Below are positions 17,195 to 28,016 of a stretch of DNA of 64,000 nucleotides, piece by piece. The DNA comes from Mycobacterium gordonae. GTDB lineage: Bacteria; Actinomycetota; Actinomycetes; Mycobacteriales; Mycobacteriaceae. Location of the stretch: contig NZ_LKTM01000001.1 of NCBI RefSeq assembly GCF_001417955.2, forward strand, positions 310,001 to 374,000, read 5' to 3'. Position numbers and translations under genes: made by a program. The notes beneath the pieces are model-generated. The model was not told the DNA's origin. It saw only the letters and a program-made list of their open reading frames with translations, and made no database searches. Each line of letters opens with the position of its first letter. Position 1 is the first letter of the stretch.

Positions 17195-20100
17195 AGTCTG
17201 GGTGGACGGCCTCACGCTGAGCAGGTCGCAACAGAACCTCTACAACGGAGTGCTGCAGGACGGCGATCCGTCGCTGTACCTGATTGGCAAGACGTATCGA
17301 TTCCACCCGCTGCAGCTGCCGAGATTCCTGGCCGCCCTGGAGGCGATGGTCTGCGAGAATCCGATTCAGCTCTGCGTCTTGGAGACACCGGCGTCGGACA
17401 GCGACTATCCCCGCCTGGTGCCCCGGCTGCGGTTCGGCGACATCGTGCGGGTGCGGTCGGGCGAAATGCAAAGTGCTGGTGATGAATTCGGACTCCAGCG
17501 CACCTGGTCTTCCGGGATCCTCGATACCGCACTGGTGCGGTACACCGTGTGGACCGACCCGGCCGGCGACGTGTCCGGCCTCGACGTGCATGCGCACCAC
17601 ATCGTCGTCGATGGTGGCGCCACCGCGATCATCGAAGCCGACCTGGCCCGCCACCTCGCGGCCGGCGGCGCCGCGGAACTGCCCTCGCTGGCCAACGGTT
17701 TGACGAAGCTGGAGCAGGCGCATCGTCGTGAACTGGCGAAGACCGATGAGACGCTGCACCGCGTCGGCGCCGCCGTGCAGCGCGAGCTAGCCGAGGATGC
17801 GCGCCTCGCCGGGCCCGCTCAGAGCCCGCACGCCGCCGGGTCCGCCGCCAAGGGGGTCCTGCAGGAATCCGTGACGATAGCCGGGGAGGCCTTCGACGCG
17901 CTCCTGCGGCTCTCGGAGACCGAGCAGGTCCCGCTCAACGTCCTGGTGGCCGCGGCGGCGCTGGCGGTGGACGCAGGCCTGCGGCACGACACCGGGGGCC
18001 TTCTCGTCCACGCCGTCGACAACAGGTTCGGTGATCCGGACCTCAATGTCGCCACGTGCCTGGTGAATTCGGTAGCGCACCCGGTGAGGTTCGCTCCCTT
18101 CGCGTCGATCCGCGACGTCGTGCGGGCGGTCGACCGGGGATACGTCAGGGCGGTGCGACGACGCTGGCTGCGTGAGGAGCAGTACCGGCGAATGTATCTG
18201 GCGACCAACCGGACCTCCCGTGTCGATGCGCTGACACTGAACTTCATCCGCGAGACATGCGCACCTAGCCTTCGCCCGTACCTGATCCAGGCGCCGGTCG
18301 CGACGGATATCGGCCCGATCGAGGGCAGGACCGTAGCCAGCGTGCTGGACGAAGATCAGCGCGTCCTCAACGTGGCCATCTGGGACCGGTCGGACCAGCC
18401 GGAATCCCGGATCCCGGTTGCCAACCGGATCTCCGCGGCACTCGGATCGATGGTGAGCCTGTGGGATCAACCGATCGCGAAGGCCGTTGACGAATGGTTC
18501 GAGCTCGGCCCGGACGGGTCCATCGGCTCAGACGCCACGGATATCGAAACGCCCCGGCAGCGTGCCTGGTTCGTGGACGGGGCCTTAGCGGTCCGCGCGG
18601 CTATCGCGGACCGGCCCGCGGTCCACCAATGGATCGCCTATCTGGTGCGCAGCGGCATCGCGCCCGGTGACGTCGTGGTGCTCACCGACGACGACACCGG
18701 CAACACCATTGACTGCCTGATCGCGACCCATCTGGCCGGCTGCGGATACAGCATCTGCGACGCGCCCGAACAACTTTCGGCGCGCGCACAGGCCATCGCC
18801 GAGCACCTGGAGGGCGCGACGGCGCAGGTGCTCGACGTGCGCGCCGTGGACCTGCCGGTGGCATCGGATGAGGACGCCGGCGCGCTCGTCGCCGAACGCC
18901 TTACCCGAGTGGCACAGGACATGTCACTCGGAACCAGGACGGCCTACATCATGCCGACCTCGGGTTCCACCGGCCAGCCCAAGCTGGTCAGAGTCACCCA
19001 TGAATCGCTGGCGCTGTTCTGTGCCGCCGCGGTCAGCGCCTACGGCTGGGGCCCGCAGGACACCTTGCTGCAGTGCGCGCCGCTGACATCTGACATCAGC
19101 GTCGAGGAGATCTTCGGTGCCGCCGTCAGCGGGGCGGAGTTGGTGCGAACCACGGCGATGAAAGCGGGCGACCTCAACGGACTCGTCGAGGATCTGGTGG
19201 CCGGCGGCGCGACGCTCGTCGACCTGCCCACCGCCGTGTGGCATCTGCTGTGTGAAGATACCGAGGCGGTGGACGCGATCCGCCGTTCGCGTCTTCGACA
19301 GATCGTGGTCGGCGGCGAAGCGCTTCGCCCGGCCGCTGTCGACAGATGGCTGAGCTCGGTTGCGGGACAACGAGTTGAGCTGGTGTCGAGCTATGGACCG
19401 ACCGAGACCACCGTCGTCGCAACCTATTTGCCGATCCTTTCGGACGGCGCGGTCGAAGCACGGCGACGGCTGGGGCGACCGATAGTGCCGGGCACGGTGT
19501 GTATCGCCTTCGGTGAGGTTGTGATCGTCGGGGGCCTGGTCTCCGCCGGATACCTCGGGACGGACGACCGCAGCTTCGGTACCGTCACCGCCGCTGACGG
19601 TACGCAACAGCCCGCATTCGCCACCGCCGACCGGATGATCCTGGACGCCGAGGGATTCCCGCTCTTCGCCGGCCGCAAAGACGATGTCGTCAAGGTGGCC
19701 GGAAAGCGCGTCGACATCGCGGACATCGCCAGGCGCATCTCCGCGGACCCCGCGATAGCCGATGTCGCGGTCGAATTGCACGACGGCCGCCTCGGCGTGT
19801 GGTTTCAAACCCTGCAGACCCGCGAAGCCGACGGCGACCCGGCCGGACGGATCCGAAACATACTCGTGAGCAACGGGGTATCCGCGTTCTTCGTGGTCGC
19901 GGCCTCGACAATCCCGCGCAAACCGGGCGGGAAGGTGGACAGCGCCAACCTGCGAACAATGCCCGAGTTCGTGGATACGGTGCCCGACGACACCGAATCC
20001 GCCGAGATCGCAGTCGGTCTGGCGCGGCTGTGGAGCCGGCACCTGGGGACAGTTATTGAGCCCGACACATCGCTGCTCGCCGCCGGCATCGGTTCGCTGG

Positions 20101-21332
20101 ACCTCATCAGAATCCTTCCTGACACCAGACGGGCACTCCGGCAACAGGTTTCGATTCTGGACCTGATCAGTGCCGACACCGCCGCCAACCTCGTCACCGA
20201 CCTGGCCGGTGCCGCGACGACCGGGTGGATGGACCCGGCGACCGCCATCGAGATACAACGCGACGTCGAGGACCTGCGGTCACCCCGCGCCGGGTGTTGC
20301 ACCTCGCCCCACGCCGGCGGCGCGATCCTGGTGCTGGGTGCGTCAGGCATCCTGGGCACCGGATTCGCCGGTGCGATCCTCGACCTCAAGCGGTCCGGAG
20401 TCCGGTGCCCCGATGTGGTCCTGGCGAGCCGATCTCAACCGGAGCACGGCCCGTGGCCCGACCTTCACGATGTCGAAGGCGTTCGGATCACCCGGCTTTC
20501 GCCTGATTTCGGGCCGGCGGAACTGGACGCGCTGATCCGCGACACCGGCGCCGGAACCGTCATCAACTGCATCGGCAACACCAACGTGCTCGTTCCCTAC
20601 CGCGAACTTCGGACGGCGAATGTGGATCTGGTTTCCTCGATCGTCGGCGTGTGCGCGGACCGCGGTGTCAGGTTGGTGCACTTGTCGACGTTCGTCGTCG
20701 ATGCCGAGGTCACCGCTGCCCGCGTCACCGATCCGCGGACTGCGCCTTACCCCTACGCGGCGTCCAAGTCGCTCGCGGAACTGGCGGTGGCCGGCGCGCC
20801 AAATGGACTCGACTTCACGATCGTGCGGTTGCCCCGGGTACTGGGCGAGGACAGTCAGCTGCGGGACTCCGCGGACATCCTGGTATCGGTCGTGGATGCC
20901 TGCGTCGCGCTGGGTGCACACCCTGCCCTGACGCTGGTCGAGGAGGTCACCACCGGTCGTGCTGCCGCGACCGCGATCCTGAGCCTGCTACCGGAGGTTT
21001 CGGGTGTGCGGGAGCTGGGACGGGGCATCACCGTGGCGCGTGGCGAGGCCGTGGACTATGCAGACTTGCTCGGCGGGTTTGCGCTCGACGAACTCGACGT
21101 GGCCCAGTGGAAGCAGCGGCTCGATGACAGCGAGTGGGCGACGGCCAACCCGCGCCGGTGGTCGGTGGTGGATGCGTGGGTGAGCCTGGGCATGCGCCTG
21201 GGGGCGCGGTCGTACGCCGAGTACCTCGCGGAGTACCCGACCATCGCCCTCGACCTCGAATCCGTCACCGAACTCGCCGCACCACCTCCGTCGGTCCACA
21301 CCCTGCTGGCGCGAGAATTCCAGGGTGTCTGA
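17181..21332 (+). CDS. nrp: One-module non-ribosomal peptide synthetase with reductase release (Nrp)
   Basis: A 1,383-residue NRPS read from GTG 17181, which overlaps the carrier-protein stop. Domains in order: condensation (about 1-430, HHIVVDG at 139-145), adenylation (about 450-925: TSGSTGQPK 593-601, SYGPTETT 737-744, GRKDDVVKVAGKRVD 831-845, RKPGGK 913-918), thiolation (about 935-1010, Ser972 in GIGSLD) and thioester reductase (about 1045-1383: GASGILGTGFAG near 1053, Tyr1192-x3-Lys1196). M. tuberculosis Nrp (Rv0101) has about 2,512 residues and two modules, so this protein lacks a complete C-A-T module. In homologous clusters one C domain acylates both amines of a lysine-type residue and the reductase releases the product as aldehyde or alcohol. 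The product is expected to be a small isonitrile lipopeptide able to bind copper. Confidence 0.9.
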   Translation: MSAPEVWVDGLTLSRSQQNLYNGVLQDGDPSLYLIGKTYRFHPLQLPRFLAALEAMVCENPIQLCVLETPASDSDYPRLVPRLRFGDIVRVRSGEMQSAGDEFGLQRTWSSGILDTALVRYTVWTDPAGDVSGLDVHAHHIVVDGGATAIIEADLARHLAAGGAAELPSLANGLTKLEQAHRRELAKTDETLHRVGAAVQRELAEDARLAGPAQSPHAAGSAAKGVLQESVTIAGEAFDALLRLSETEQVPLNVLVAAAALAVDAGLRHDTGGLLVHAVDNRFGDPDLNVATCLVNSVAHPVRFAPFASIRDVVRAVDRGYVRAVRRRWLREEQYRRMYLATNRTSRVDALTLNFIRETCAPSLRPYLIQAPVATDIGPIEGRTVASVLDEDQRVLNVAIWDRSDQPESRIPVANRISAALGSMVSLWDQPIAKAVDEWFELGPDGSIGSDATDIETPRQRAWFVDGALAVRAAIADRPAVHQWIAYLVRSGIAPGDVVVLTDDDTGNTIDCLIATHLAGCGYSICDAPEQLSARAQAIAEHLEGATAQVLDVRAVDLPVASDEDAGALVAERLTRVAQDMSLGTRTAYIMPTSGSTGQPKLVRVTHESLALFCAAAVSAYGWGPQDTLLQCAPLTSDISVEEIFGAAVSGAELVRTTAMKAGDLNGLVEDLVAGGATLVDLPTAVWHLLCEDTEAVDAIRRSRLRQIVVGGEALRPAAVDRWLSSVAGQRVELVSSYGPTETTVVATYLPILSDGAVEARRRLGRPIVPGTVCIAFGEVVIVGGLVSAGYLGTDDRSFGTVTAADGTQQPAFATADRMILDAEGFPLFAGRKDDVVKVAGKRVDIADIARRISADPAIADVAVELHDGRLGVWFQTLQTREADGDPAGRIRNILVSNGVSAFFVVAASTIPRKPGGKVDSANLRTMPEFVDTVPDDTESAEIAVGLARLWSRHLGTVIEPDTSLLAAGIGSLDLIRILPDTRRALRQQVSILDLISADTAANLVTDLAGAATTGWMDPATAIEIQRDVEDLRSPRAGCCTSPHAGGAILVLGASGILGTGFAGAILDLKRSGVRCPDVVLASRSQPEHGPWPDLHDVEGVRITRLSPDFGPAELDALIRDTGAGTVINCIGNTNVLVPYRELRTANVDLVSSIVGVCADRGVRLVHLSTFVVDAEVTAARVTDPRTAPYPYAASKSLAELAVAGAPNGLDFTIVRLPRVLGEDSQLRDSADILVSVVDACVALGAHPALTLVEEVTTGRAAATAILSLLPEVSGVRELGRGITVARGEAVDYADLLGGFALDELDVAQWKQRLDDSEWATANPRRWSVVDAWVSLGMRLGARSYAEYLAEYPTIALDLESVTELAAPPPSVHTLLAREFQGV

Positions 21333-21337
21333 TCGGC

Positions 21338-21943
21338 TCAGGCCTGAAAAATCATGATGCAGAACATGATTGCCATGCCTGCGGCCGTGGTCGCCTGAAC
21401 CAGGGCGCCCAGTCTCGCACGCCACACCGGGCCCTCGCGGCGGCGGCGCAGCGTCATGAAGAGGTAGCTCCACACGAAGGCGGCCAGCACGAACACGGCG
21501 GCCCAGATCCAGTTCACCGTGGTGATCCAACCGTGCGAAGTGTCCGCCGACGTTGCCTGCATTTCCGGCATGGCGGGCATGCTCGGCATCGATGGGCGTT
21601 CGGGTGTCAGATGTCCACCCATTGCGGCGTACATCCATGCCATCGCCACCATCTTCAGCGCGTGGTAGCCGAGCGCCAGGCGTGCGCCGATCATCCGGGC
21701 GGCGAGGACGGCGACGATCAGGAACCACAACGCCGCGGCCAGAAAGAACGCCTCCGCGGGCGTCGGCGGCAGCCCGAGTGCCTCCGGCCAGGCCATCGCC
21801 GCCATGGCGATCGCCATCGTGACGTGCAGTGCGTGGCTGATCACCGAGGTCCAGGATTTCCGGTCGGTGACGAGGGCGAAGCCCACGGCGCTGAACAGGA
21901 ACAGGCCCGTGACCACCCACCGCAGCGGCAGATCGTCGATCAT
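21338..21943 (-). CDS. DUF5134 membrane protein with Met-rich loop
   Basis: A 201-residue membrane protein with about five helices, reading towards nrp and ending 5 bp from it. Between the third and fourth helices a loop holds MPSMPAMPEM (residues 119-128, Met at every third position) flanked by His111 and His137; the helices also contain His37 and His40. Such Met/His arrays bind Cu(I) in CopC, CusF and Ctr-type proteins. It is divergent from the CopD/CtaG-like gene. DUF5134 has no established function; a role in periplasmic copper handling is inferred from the motif and neighbours. Confidence 0.78.
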   Translation of the reverse strand: MIDDLPLRWVVTGLFLFSAVGFALVTDRKSWTSVISHALHVTMAIAMAAMAWPEALGLPPTPAEAFFLAAALWFLIVAVLAARMIGARLALGYHALKMVAMAWMYAAMGGHLTPERPSMPSMPAMPEMQATSADTSHGWITTVNWIWAAVFVLAAFVWSYLFMTLRRRREGPVWRARLGALVQATTAAGMAIMFCIMIFQA

Positions 21944-22035
21944 GCCCGGTGTTCCTCGGCGATAAGCCCCACAGTGACCGAACCTTATGCGCTGCGGGCG
22001 GCCGGTGCTACGACGCACGGTCGTAAGCTGCAAGG

Positions 22036-23973
22036 GTGGATAGCGACGTTGCCCGCACGTCCTCGGCGAGGACGGCGGTACTGGTCGGCGGGTTTGTGGC
22101 GGTGGCCGTCGCGCTGGGTGCCTACGGCCTGGTCTCCGGGCCGCGCCGCTACGCCGAGGCCGGCAACCCTTATCCGGGCGCCTTCGCCGGCGCCGCCGAA
22201 CCGGTCGGGTACTTCGTCGCGTCTTTGCTGGGCGCACTGTGCCTGGGCGCATTGCTCCTGGTCGTAGTGACGGCGCAGCCGGAATCCGACGGGCTGATCG
22301 ATGCGGCGGCATTCCGGATTCACCTGTTGGCCGAGCGTGTGTCGCTCGCCTGGGTGCTGGCGGCCGCAGCGATGGTGGTGATCCAGGCGTCGCATGACAC
22401 GGGTGTGCGGCCGGGGGCGCTGGTGAGCAACGGCGCGATATTCGACGCCATCGGCGTCTCCGAGGTGGCCCGGGCCTGGATCGTGGTGGCCGTTTTCGCC
22501 CTTCCGGTCGCGGTGACGTTGCGGCTGAACACCCGCTGGCTCGGCCACGCGGTGCTGCTCGTGCCCACTGTGATCGGCGTCGTGGCCACCGCGGTGACCG
22601 GCAATGCGGGTCAGGGTCCCGACCACGATTACGCGACCAGTGCTGCGATCGTCTTCGCGGTCGCCATGGCCGGGCTGACCGGGCTCAAGGTGGTCGCCGC
22701 GCTGACCGGGACCAGCCCCAACCGCGCCGTACAGGTACTGCAGGTGGGCTTCGGCGCCCTGGCGGTGACCTACGGCGCCGTGCTGCTGTACCTGCTGATT
22801 CCGGCCTTGACGTTCGGGTCCGATTTCGCGCGCCTGGGGCTTTTCGCGGGTGCGCTGGTGACCCTGGTGTGGGTATCCGACTGCTGGGCGTTGCGTGGCG
22901 CGGTGCCCCGGTTCGCCGGCACGGCCGGCGCGCTGGCCATGGCCGCCGCGTTGGCAGCGATCTCGGCGATGGCCGCCCAGATCGCGCCGCGGTTCCTTGC
23001 GCACCAGTTCACCGGTTGGGATGTGTTTCTCGGCTACCAGTTGCCGCACCCGCCGACCATTGCCAGCGTGCTGACCCTGTGGCGTTTCGACAGCTTCCTG
23101 GGGACGGCCGGGCTGGTGCTGGCCGCCGCTTATGTGGCGGGCTACGTCCGGTTGCGGCGCAACGGAAACGCTTGGCCGGTGGGCAGATTGGTGGCCTGGC
23201 TGGCCGGATGTCTGTCGCTGGTGTTCACCACCAGTTCGGGTGTGCGTGCGTACGGATCAGCCGTGTTCAGCATGCACATGACCGAACACATGATTCTGAA
23301 CATGTTCGTCCCGGTGCTGTTGGTGATGGGCGGTCCGGTAACCCTGGCGCTGCGGGTACTGCCGTCGGCCGGCAAGGGGCAGCCGCCCGGGCCGCGCGAA
23401 TGGCTGACCTGGCTCCTGCATTCCCGGGTGACTGCCTTCCTGTCCAACCCGATCGTCGCCTTCGTCCTGTTCGTCGGCTCGCCGTACGTCGTCTACTTCA
23501 CGCCGCTGTTCAACACGCTGGTCCGCTACCACTGGGGCCACGAGTTCATGGCGGTCCACTTCCTGCTCGTCGGGTATCTCTTCTACTGGGCGATCATCGG
23601 CATCGACCCGGGCCCGCGCCGGCTGCCCTACCCGGGCCGTATCGGTCTGCTGTTCGCGGTGATGCCGTTTCACGCCTTCTTCGGCGTTGCGCTCATGACG
23701 ATGGCCGAGCCGGTCGGGAACACCTTCTACCGTTCGGTGAACCTGCCGTGGCTGCCCAGCATCATTGCCGACCAGCATCTCGGCGGCGGAATCGCGTGGA
23801 GTCTGACCGAAGTGCCGGTCATCATCGTCATCGTGGCGTTGGTCACCCAGTGGGCACGGCAGGACCGCAAGGACGCGTCCCGCGGCGATCGGCACGCCGA
23901 CAGCGACTACGCCGACGACGACCTGGAGGCATACAACGCGATGCTGCGGGAGTTGTCCCGGATGCGGCGCTAG
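22036..23973 (+). CDS. CopD/CtaG-like copper membrane protein (Rv0102-like)
   Basis: A 645-residue polytopic membrane protein matching Rv0102 (about 661). The N-terminal half resembles CopD, a copper-transport permease. The C-terminal half resembles caa3-type CtaG, a cytochrome c oxidase assembly factor ([30 protein letters not shown], and a later HxxxF region). The His/Met pairs [10 protein letters not shown] are good copper ligands. It follows the lipopeptide genes as in M. tuberculosis and would link copper delivered by the lipopeptide to the respiratory oxidase. The start is GTG 22036. Confidence 0.87.
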   Translation: MDSDVARTSSARTAVLVGGFVAVAVALGAYGLVSGPRRYAEAGNPYPGAFAGAAEPVGYFVASLLGALCLGALLLVVVTAQPESDGLIDAAAFRIHLLAERVSLAWVLAAAAMVVIQASHDTGVRPGALVSNGAIFDAIGVSEVARAWIVVAVFALPVAVTLRLNTRWLGHAVLLVPTVIGVVATAVTGNAGQGPDHDYATSAAIVFAVAMAGLTGLKVVAALTGTSPNRAVQVLQVGFGALAVTYGAVLLYLLIPALTFGSDFARLGLFAGALVTLVWVSDCWALRGAVPRFAGTAGALAMAAALAAISAMAAQIAPRFLAHQFTGWDVFLGYQLPHPPTIASVLTLWRFDSFLGTAGLVLAAAYVAGYVRLRRNGNAWPVGRLVAWLAGCLSLVFTTSSGVRAYGSAVFSMHMTEHMILNMFVPVLLVMGGPVTLALRVLPSAGKGQPPGPREWLTWLLHSRVTAFLSNPIVAFVLFVGSPYVVYFTPLFNTLVRYHWGHEFMAVHFLLVGYLFYWAIIGIDPGPRRLPYPGRIGLLFAVMPFHAFFGVALMTMAEPVGNTFYRSVNLPWLPSIIADQHLGGGIAWSLTEVPVIIVIVALVTQWARQDRKDASRGDRHADSDYADDDLEAYNAMLRELSRMRR

Positions 23974-24188
23974 CCGACGACGGTGAAGTTGCCCTCACCC
24001 TTGAGTGCGGCCTGAACCTGTTCCGTGGTCAGCTCGGTGTTGGCCGAAACCCGCACTGCGGACGTGCCTTCGGTGTTCAGGTCGATACTGACCGCGGTCA
24101 CCGGCTTCAGTGCGGTCAGCGCGGTGGTGATGGTCGCCACGCACCCTTCGCAGTGCAACCCGGTGACGGAGAATGTCTGTTCGGCCAT
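23970..24188 (-). CDS. CopZ-like copper chaperone (HMA domain)
   Basis: A 72-residue single heavy-metal-associated domain with the CxxC pair Cys13-Cys16 (GLHCEGC). ATG 24188 (MAEQTF) is preferred over a start three codons upstream by comparison with other CopZ proteins. It is convergent with the CopD/CtaG-like gene (4-bp overlap) and lies 54 bp downstream of ctpB on the same strand, so it probably hands Cu(I) to CtpB or takes it from the membrane protein. Confidence 0.85.
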   Translation of the reverse strand: MAEQTFSVTGLHCEGCVATITTALTALKPVTAVSIDLNTEGTSAVRVSANTELTTEQVQAALKGEGNFTVVG

Positions 24189-24242
24189 GCGGGCCATCCT
24201 ACCGGCGGTCGCATGGCCGGCCGACTGTGATTTCGGCGACGG

Positions 24243-26516
24243 TCAATCTGTGTGTCGTGTCGGGTGATTCACCCTCGGCGACGAGGTCTGGGTGCCAAAG
24301 TTGCGTAGCCGCAGGCTGTTTGACACCACGAAGAATGACGAGAAGGCCATCGCGGCGCCGGCGATCAGCGGATTGAGCAGGCCGGCAGCGGCGATCGGAA
24401 TCGCAGCCACGTTGTAGCCGAAGGCCCACACCATGTTCATCCGGATCGTCCGCATGGTCGCGCGCGCCAGGTCCAGCGACTGCGGGACGATGTTCAGGTC
24501 GTCGCGCACCAGGATGATGTCGGCCGCCCCGATCGCGACGTCGGTGCCCCGGCCGATCGCCAATCCCAGATCGGCAGAAGCGAGTGCGGGTCCGTCGTTG
24601 ATACCGTCGCCGACCATCGCCACGGTCCGGCCTTCGGCGCGCAACCGCTCGATCGTCTCCACTTTGCCTTGCGGCAGGACCTCGGCGATCACCGTCTCGA
24701 TGCCGACCCGGCTCGCGACGGCGCCGGCGGCGGCTTTGTTGTCGCCGGTGAGCAGGATCGTCCGCAGGCCGCGCCGGTGCAGCGCGGCGACCGCGTCCGA
24801 AGCCGAGTCCTTCACCGTGTCAGCGATCGCGACCGCCGCGCACGGCAGTCCATCGACCGCGATGAAAACCACGGTCTCGCCCCGGGATTCGCCATCCTTC
24901 CGGGCCGATTCGAGAACCTCGTCGCCCGGCGCTTCCCGGGTGATCCAGGACGGCTTGCCGACCTCGACGCGCCGGCCGTCGACGACTCCCGCGACACCGC
25001 AGCCGGCAACCGCGACAAAGTCCTTGACCGGCAACGGATCTGGTGATGACGACACGATCGCCGTGGCCACCGCGTGCTCGGAGGCCGCCTCCACCGCCGA
25101 CGCGAGGCGCAACACCTGCTCGTCGTCGTGCCCGCCGGTGGTCGTCACCGTGCTCACGCTCAGTTGACCGACGGTCAGCGTGCCGGTCTTGTCGAAGACG
25201 ACGGTGTCGATGCCGTGCACGGTCTCCAGGGCGCGGTAGCCCTTGATGAAGATTCCCAGCTGGGCACCCCGGCCGGAGGCGACCATCATGGCGGTCGGCG
25301 TCGCCAGCCCGAGCGCACACGGGCAGGCGATCACCAGCACGCCCAGCGTCACCGAGAAGGCGCGCTCGACGCCCGCACCGCTGATCAGCCACGCCGAACC
25401 GGCCAACAGCGCGATGGCGAAGACCGCCGGGACGAACACCGCCGAGATGCGGTCGGCGAGGCGCTGGGCGCGTGCCTTCTGCGCCTGGGCCTCTTCGACC
25501 AGGCGGACCATGGCGGCGAACTGGGTGTCGGCGCCGACGGCGGTGGCCTGGATGATGAGCCGGCCGTCCAGCACCACGGTGCCCCCCACCACCGCGGCGT
25601 CCGGTGACACCCGCACCGGTCGGGACTCGCCGGTCATGGCACTGGTGTCGATCGCAGCGGAGCCGTCCAGGACAACCCCGTCCGCCGCGATGGTCTCGCC
25701 CGGCCGCGTCACGAAACGCTGACGCTTCTTGAGTTCGCCGGCCGGGATGACCAACTCCGAGCCGTCGTCGAGCAGTACGGTGACGTTCCTGGCGCCGAGG
25801 GCGGCCAGGGCGCGCAGCGCGCCGCCGGCCTTCGACTTGGCGCGCGCCTCGAAGTAACGACCCGCCAGCACGAAGACGGTGACGCCGGCCGCGACTTCGA
25901 GGTAGATCGCGTCACTCTGCAGGATCGCCTGCCAGACGCCGTGCGTCTCACGAGGCTGCCTGGGGACGAAGACGGTCGCCAGCGACCAGACGGTGGCGGC
26001 CACGATGCCCACCGAGATCAGCGTCTCCATCGACGCCGTCCGGTGCCGCGCATTGCGCAGCGCGACGGAGTGAAAAGGCCACGCCGCCCAGGTCACGATC
26101 GGGGCCGCCAACGCGGCCAGCACATAGCCCCACCCGGGGAACCGGGCGCTGGGCACTATCGCCAGCATGCTCGACAGGTCGGCCAGCGGCACGAACAACA
26201 CCGCGGCGATCAGCAGCCGGCGCAGCAGGCTGCGGGCATGCCGGGCGTCGGGATCATCCCCTTCGGCCGGCGCGGAGGACTCGGTGTGCGGAACTGCCTG
26301 GTAACCGGCCTGGTTGACCACCTCGCACAGTTCGTCGACGTTGGCGTCGACGGTGTCGATGGTCGCCACCCGGGTAGCGAAGTTGACCGACGCGCGCACC
26401 CCGGGGACCTTGTTCAGCTTCGTCTCGACCCGGCTCGCGCACGCCGCGCAGGACATCCCGGAAACATCGAGCCGGACACGCTGCCGCTCGGGTTTCTCCA
26501 CAAGCGGCGTCGCCAC
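24243..26516 (-). CDS. ctpB: Copper-type P1B ATPase CtpB
   Basis: A 757-residue Cu(I) P-type ATPase, closely similar to CtpA in this window. HMA domain with Cys23-Cys26 (GMSCAAC), TGES, CPC in [35 protein letters not shown], and the P1B-1 terminal helices ([32 protein letters not shown]). In M. tuberculosis ctpB follows Rv0102 and has been reported to rise with SigC. Here the 51 bp upstream do not contain the GGGAAC-N17-CGACTW motif, so its control may differ from ctpA or depend on a promoter further away. Confidence 0.9.
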   Translation of the reverse strand: MATPLVEKPERQRVRLDVSGMSCAACASRVETKLNKVPGVRASVNFATRVATIDTVDANVDELCEVVNQAGYQAVPHTESSAPAEGDDPDARHARSLLRRLLIAAVLFVPLADLSSMLAIVPSARFPGWGYVLAALAAPIVTWAAWPFHSVALRNARHRTASMETLISVGIVAATVWSLATVFVPRQPRETHGVWQAILQSDAIYLEVAAGVTVFVLAGRYFEARAKSKAGGALRALAALGARNVTVLLDDGSELVIPAGELKKRQRFVTRPGETIAADGVVLDGSAAIDTSAMTGESRPVRVSPDAAVVGGTVVLDGRLIIQATAVGADTQFAAMVRLVEEAQAQKARAQRLADRISAVFVPAVFAIALLAGSAWLISGAGVERAFSVTLGVLVIACPCALGLATPTAMMVASGRGAQLGIFIKGYRALETVHGIDTVVFDKTGTLTVGQLSVSTVTTTGGHDDEQVLRLASAVEAASEHAVATAIVSSSPDPLPVKDFVAVAGCGVAGVVDGRRVEVGKPSWITREAPGDEVLESARKDGESRGETVVFIAVDGLPCAAVAIADTVKDSASDAVAALHRRGLRTILLTGDNKAAAGAVASRVGIETVIAEVLPQGKVETIERLRAEGRTVAMVGDGINDGPALASADLGLAIGRGTDVAIGAADIILVRDDLNIVPQSLDLARATMRTIRMNMVWAFGYNVAAIPIAAAGLLNPLIAGAAMAFSSFFVVSNSLRLRNFGTQTSSPRVNHPTRHTD

Positions 26517-26567
26517 GGTTCTCCTCGGTGCTCAGTGCAATCAGGTAAGCCCAGCGTACAAGCGGTA

Positions 26568-27935
26568 TCAGGAGCTGACAGTCGCGTGCTCGCGGATGAG
26601 CGCGCACACCTGCCACTGCCCCGGCACGCCCTTGAGCTCGCGCTCACCGCGGCTGACGAACCGGTGCCGCGACCCGGTGACGATGTCGCGCACGGTCGAG
26701 GACACCAGCACCTCGCTGGGCCCGGCCAGGGCGCCGACGCGTGCGGCGATGTGCACGGCCATCCCGGCGACGTCAGCGCCGCGCACTTCGACCTCGCCGG
26801 CGTGGATGCCCACCCGAATCTCGATGCCCAGCACGCGCACCGCCTCGATCACGGCGTCGCCGCAGGCCAGGGCGGCACTGGGGCTGGTGAACGTGGCGAC
26901 GAAACCATCGCCGGCGGTGTTGACCTCCCGGCCGCCGAACCGCTGGATCTCGTGGCGGACGATGGTGTCGTGGTTGTCGAGCAGGTCGCGCCACCGGTAG
27001 TCGCCGAGCGCCGCGGCCCGCTGTGTCGAGCCGACGATGTCGGTGAACACGATGGTGGTCAGCACCCGTTCGGCATCCCCGCCACCGCGCACGCCGGTGA
27101 CGAATTCCTCGATCTCATCGAGCATGGCGGCGGCATCGCCCACCCAGTACAGGGTGTCCTCGCCTGGCAGCTCGATCAGGCGCGCTCCGGCGATCTGATC
27201 GGCGAGGTACCGGCCATGCTCGATCGGGCTGAAGCCACGGTTGTCGCGGTGCAACACGAGCGTCGGCGCGGTGACGCGGGGCAGGGTGTCGCGGACGTCG
27301 GAGTGCCGGACAGCGGTGATGATCGCCCGGGCCATGCTCGGTGAAGCGGCCCGGTTGCCGGCCATGTCCCACCACGAGCGGAACGCGTTGTCGGTGGCGA
27401 CCGATGGAGCGATGATGCTCAAAATGTCGAAGCCCTGCTCCACGGCGTCGGGTTCGATGGCGACGGTGGTGAAGGGATCCGTGGCATCGATTTCGTGGCC
27501 TATCGGGTAGTCGGGCGCACGCAGCGTCCGGGCCGCGCCGTTGATGCAGACCAGGCTGCTGACCCGTTCGGGATAGTCGGCCGCGAGGACCAGGCCGGTC
27601 ATCGTGGTAAAGCCGGGAGCCAGGATCGTCGCGCGCTCGCAGCCGACGGCGTTCATCACCGCGATGGCGTCCTTGGCCCAGTGCTTCGGCCCGATCATGT
27701 CCGGCGACGACACCCGCGACGACAGCCCGATGCCGCGCTGGTCATAGCGGATCACCCGGGCGAAAGACGCCAGGCGCCGGTGGAACCGGTACATCGACGG
27801 CTCGGCGTCGACGGTGTCGATCGGGATGGACGGGCCGGGCAGCACCAGCAGGTCGAGGGGGCCGTCGCCGAACACCTGATAGGCGATGTCCACCTCGCCG
27901 CAGGTCGCATAGCGAGTCCGGGGAGCCTGCGCCAC
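26568..27935 (-). CDS. Alpha/beta-hydrolase-like protein fused to class III adenylate cyclase
   Basis: A 455-residue fusion. Residues about 15-275 are an alpha/beta-hydrolase fold, but the expected nucleophile elbow reads LAPGFTT instead of GxSxG, so this half is probably a sensor and not an enzyme. Residues about 285-440 are a class III nucleotide cyclase domain with the metal-binding aspartates in VFTDIVGST and NTAGDGF. Fusions of this type are numerous in mycobacteria. It ends 51 bp upstream of ctpB. What is sensed is unknown. Confidence 0.85.
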   Translation of the reverse strand: MAQAPRTRYATCGEVDIAYQVFGDGPLDLLVLPGPSIPIDTVDAEPSMYRFHRRLASFARVIRYDQRGIGLSSRVSSPDMIGPKHWAKDAIAVMNAVGCERATILAPGFTTMTGLVLAADYPERVSSLVCINGAARTLRAPDYPIGHEIDATDPFTTVAIEPDAVEQGFDILSIIAPSVATDNAFRSWWDMAGNRAASPSMARAIITAVRHSDVRDTLPRVTAPTLVLHRDNRGFSPIEHGRYLADQIAGARLIELPGEDTLYWVGDAAAMLDEIEEFVTGVRGGGDAERVLTTIVFTDIVGSTQRAAALGDYRWRDLLDNHDTIVRHEIQRFGGREVNTAGDGFVATFTSPSAALACGDAVIEAVRVLGIEIRVGIHAGEVEVRGADVAGMAVHIAARVGALAGPSEVLVSSTVRDIVTGSRHRFVSRGERELKGVPGQWQVCALIREHATVSS

Positions 27936-28016
27936 ACATACAGGTTAGTAATTGCGACCGACACTTTCACCCGAGGTCATCCGTCGGCTCGGGTACCACC
28001 CACTCCGGCCGCGGAC

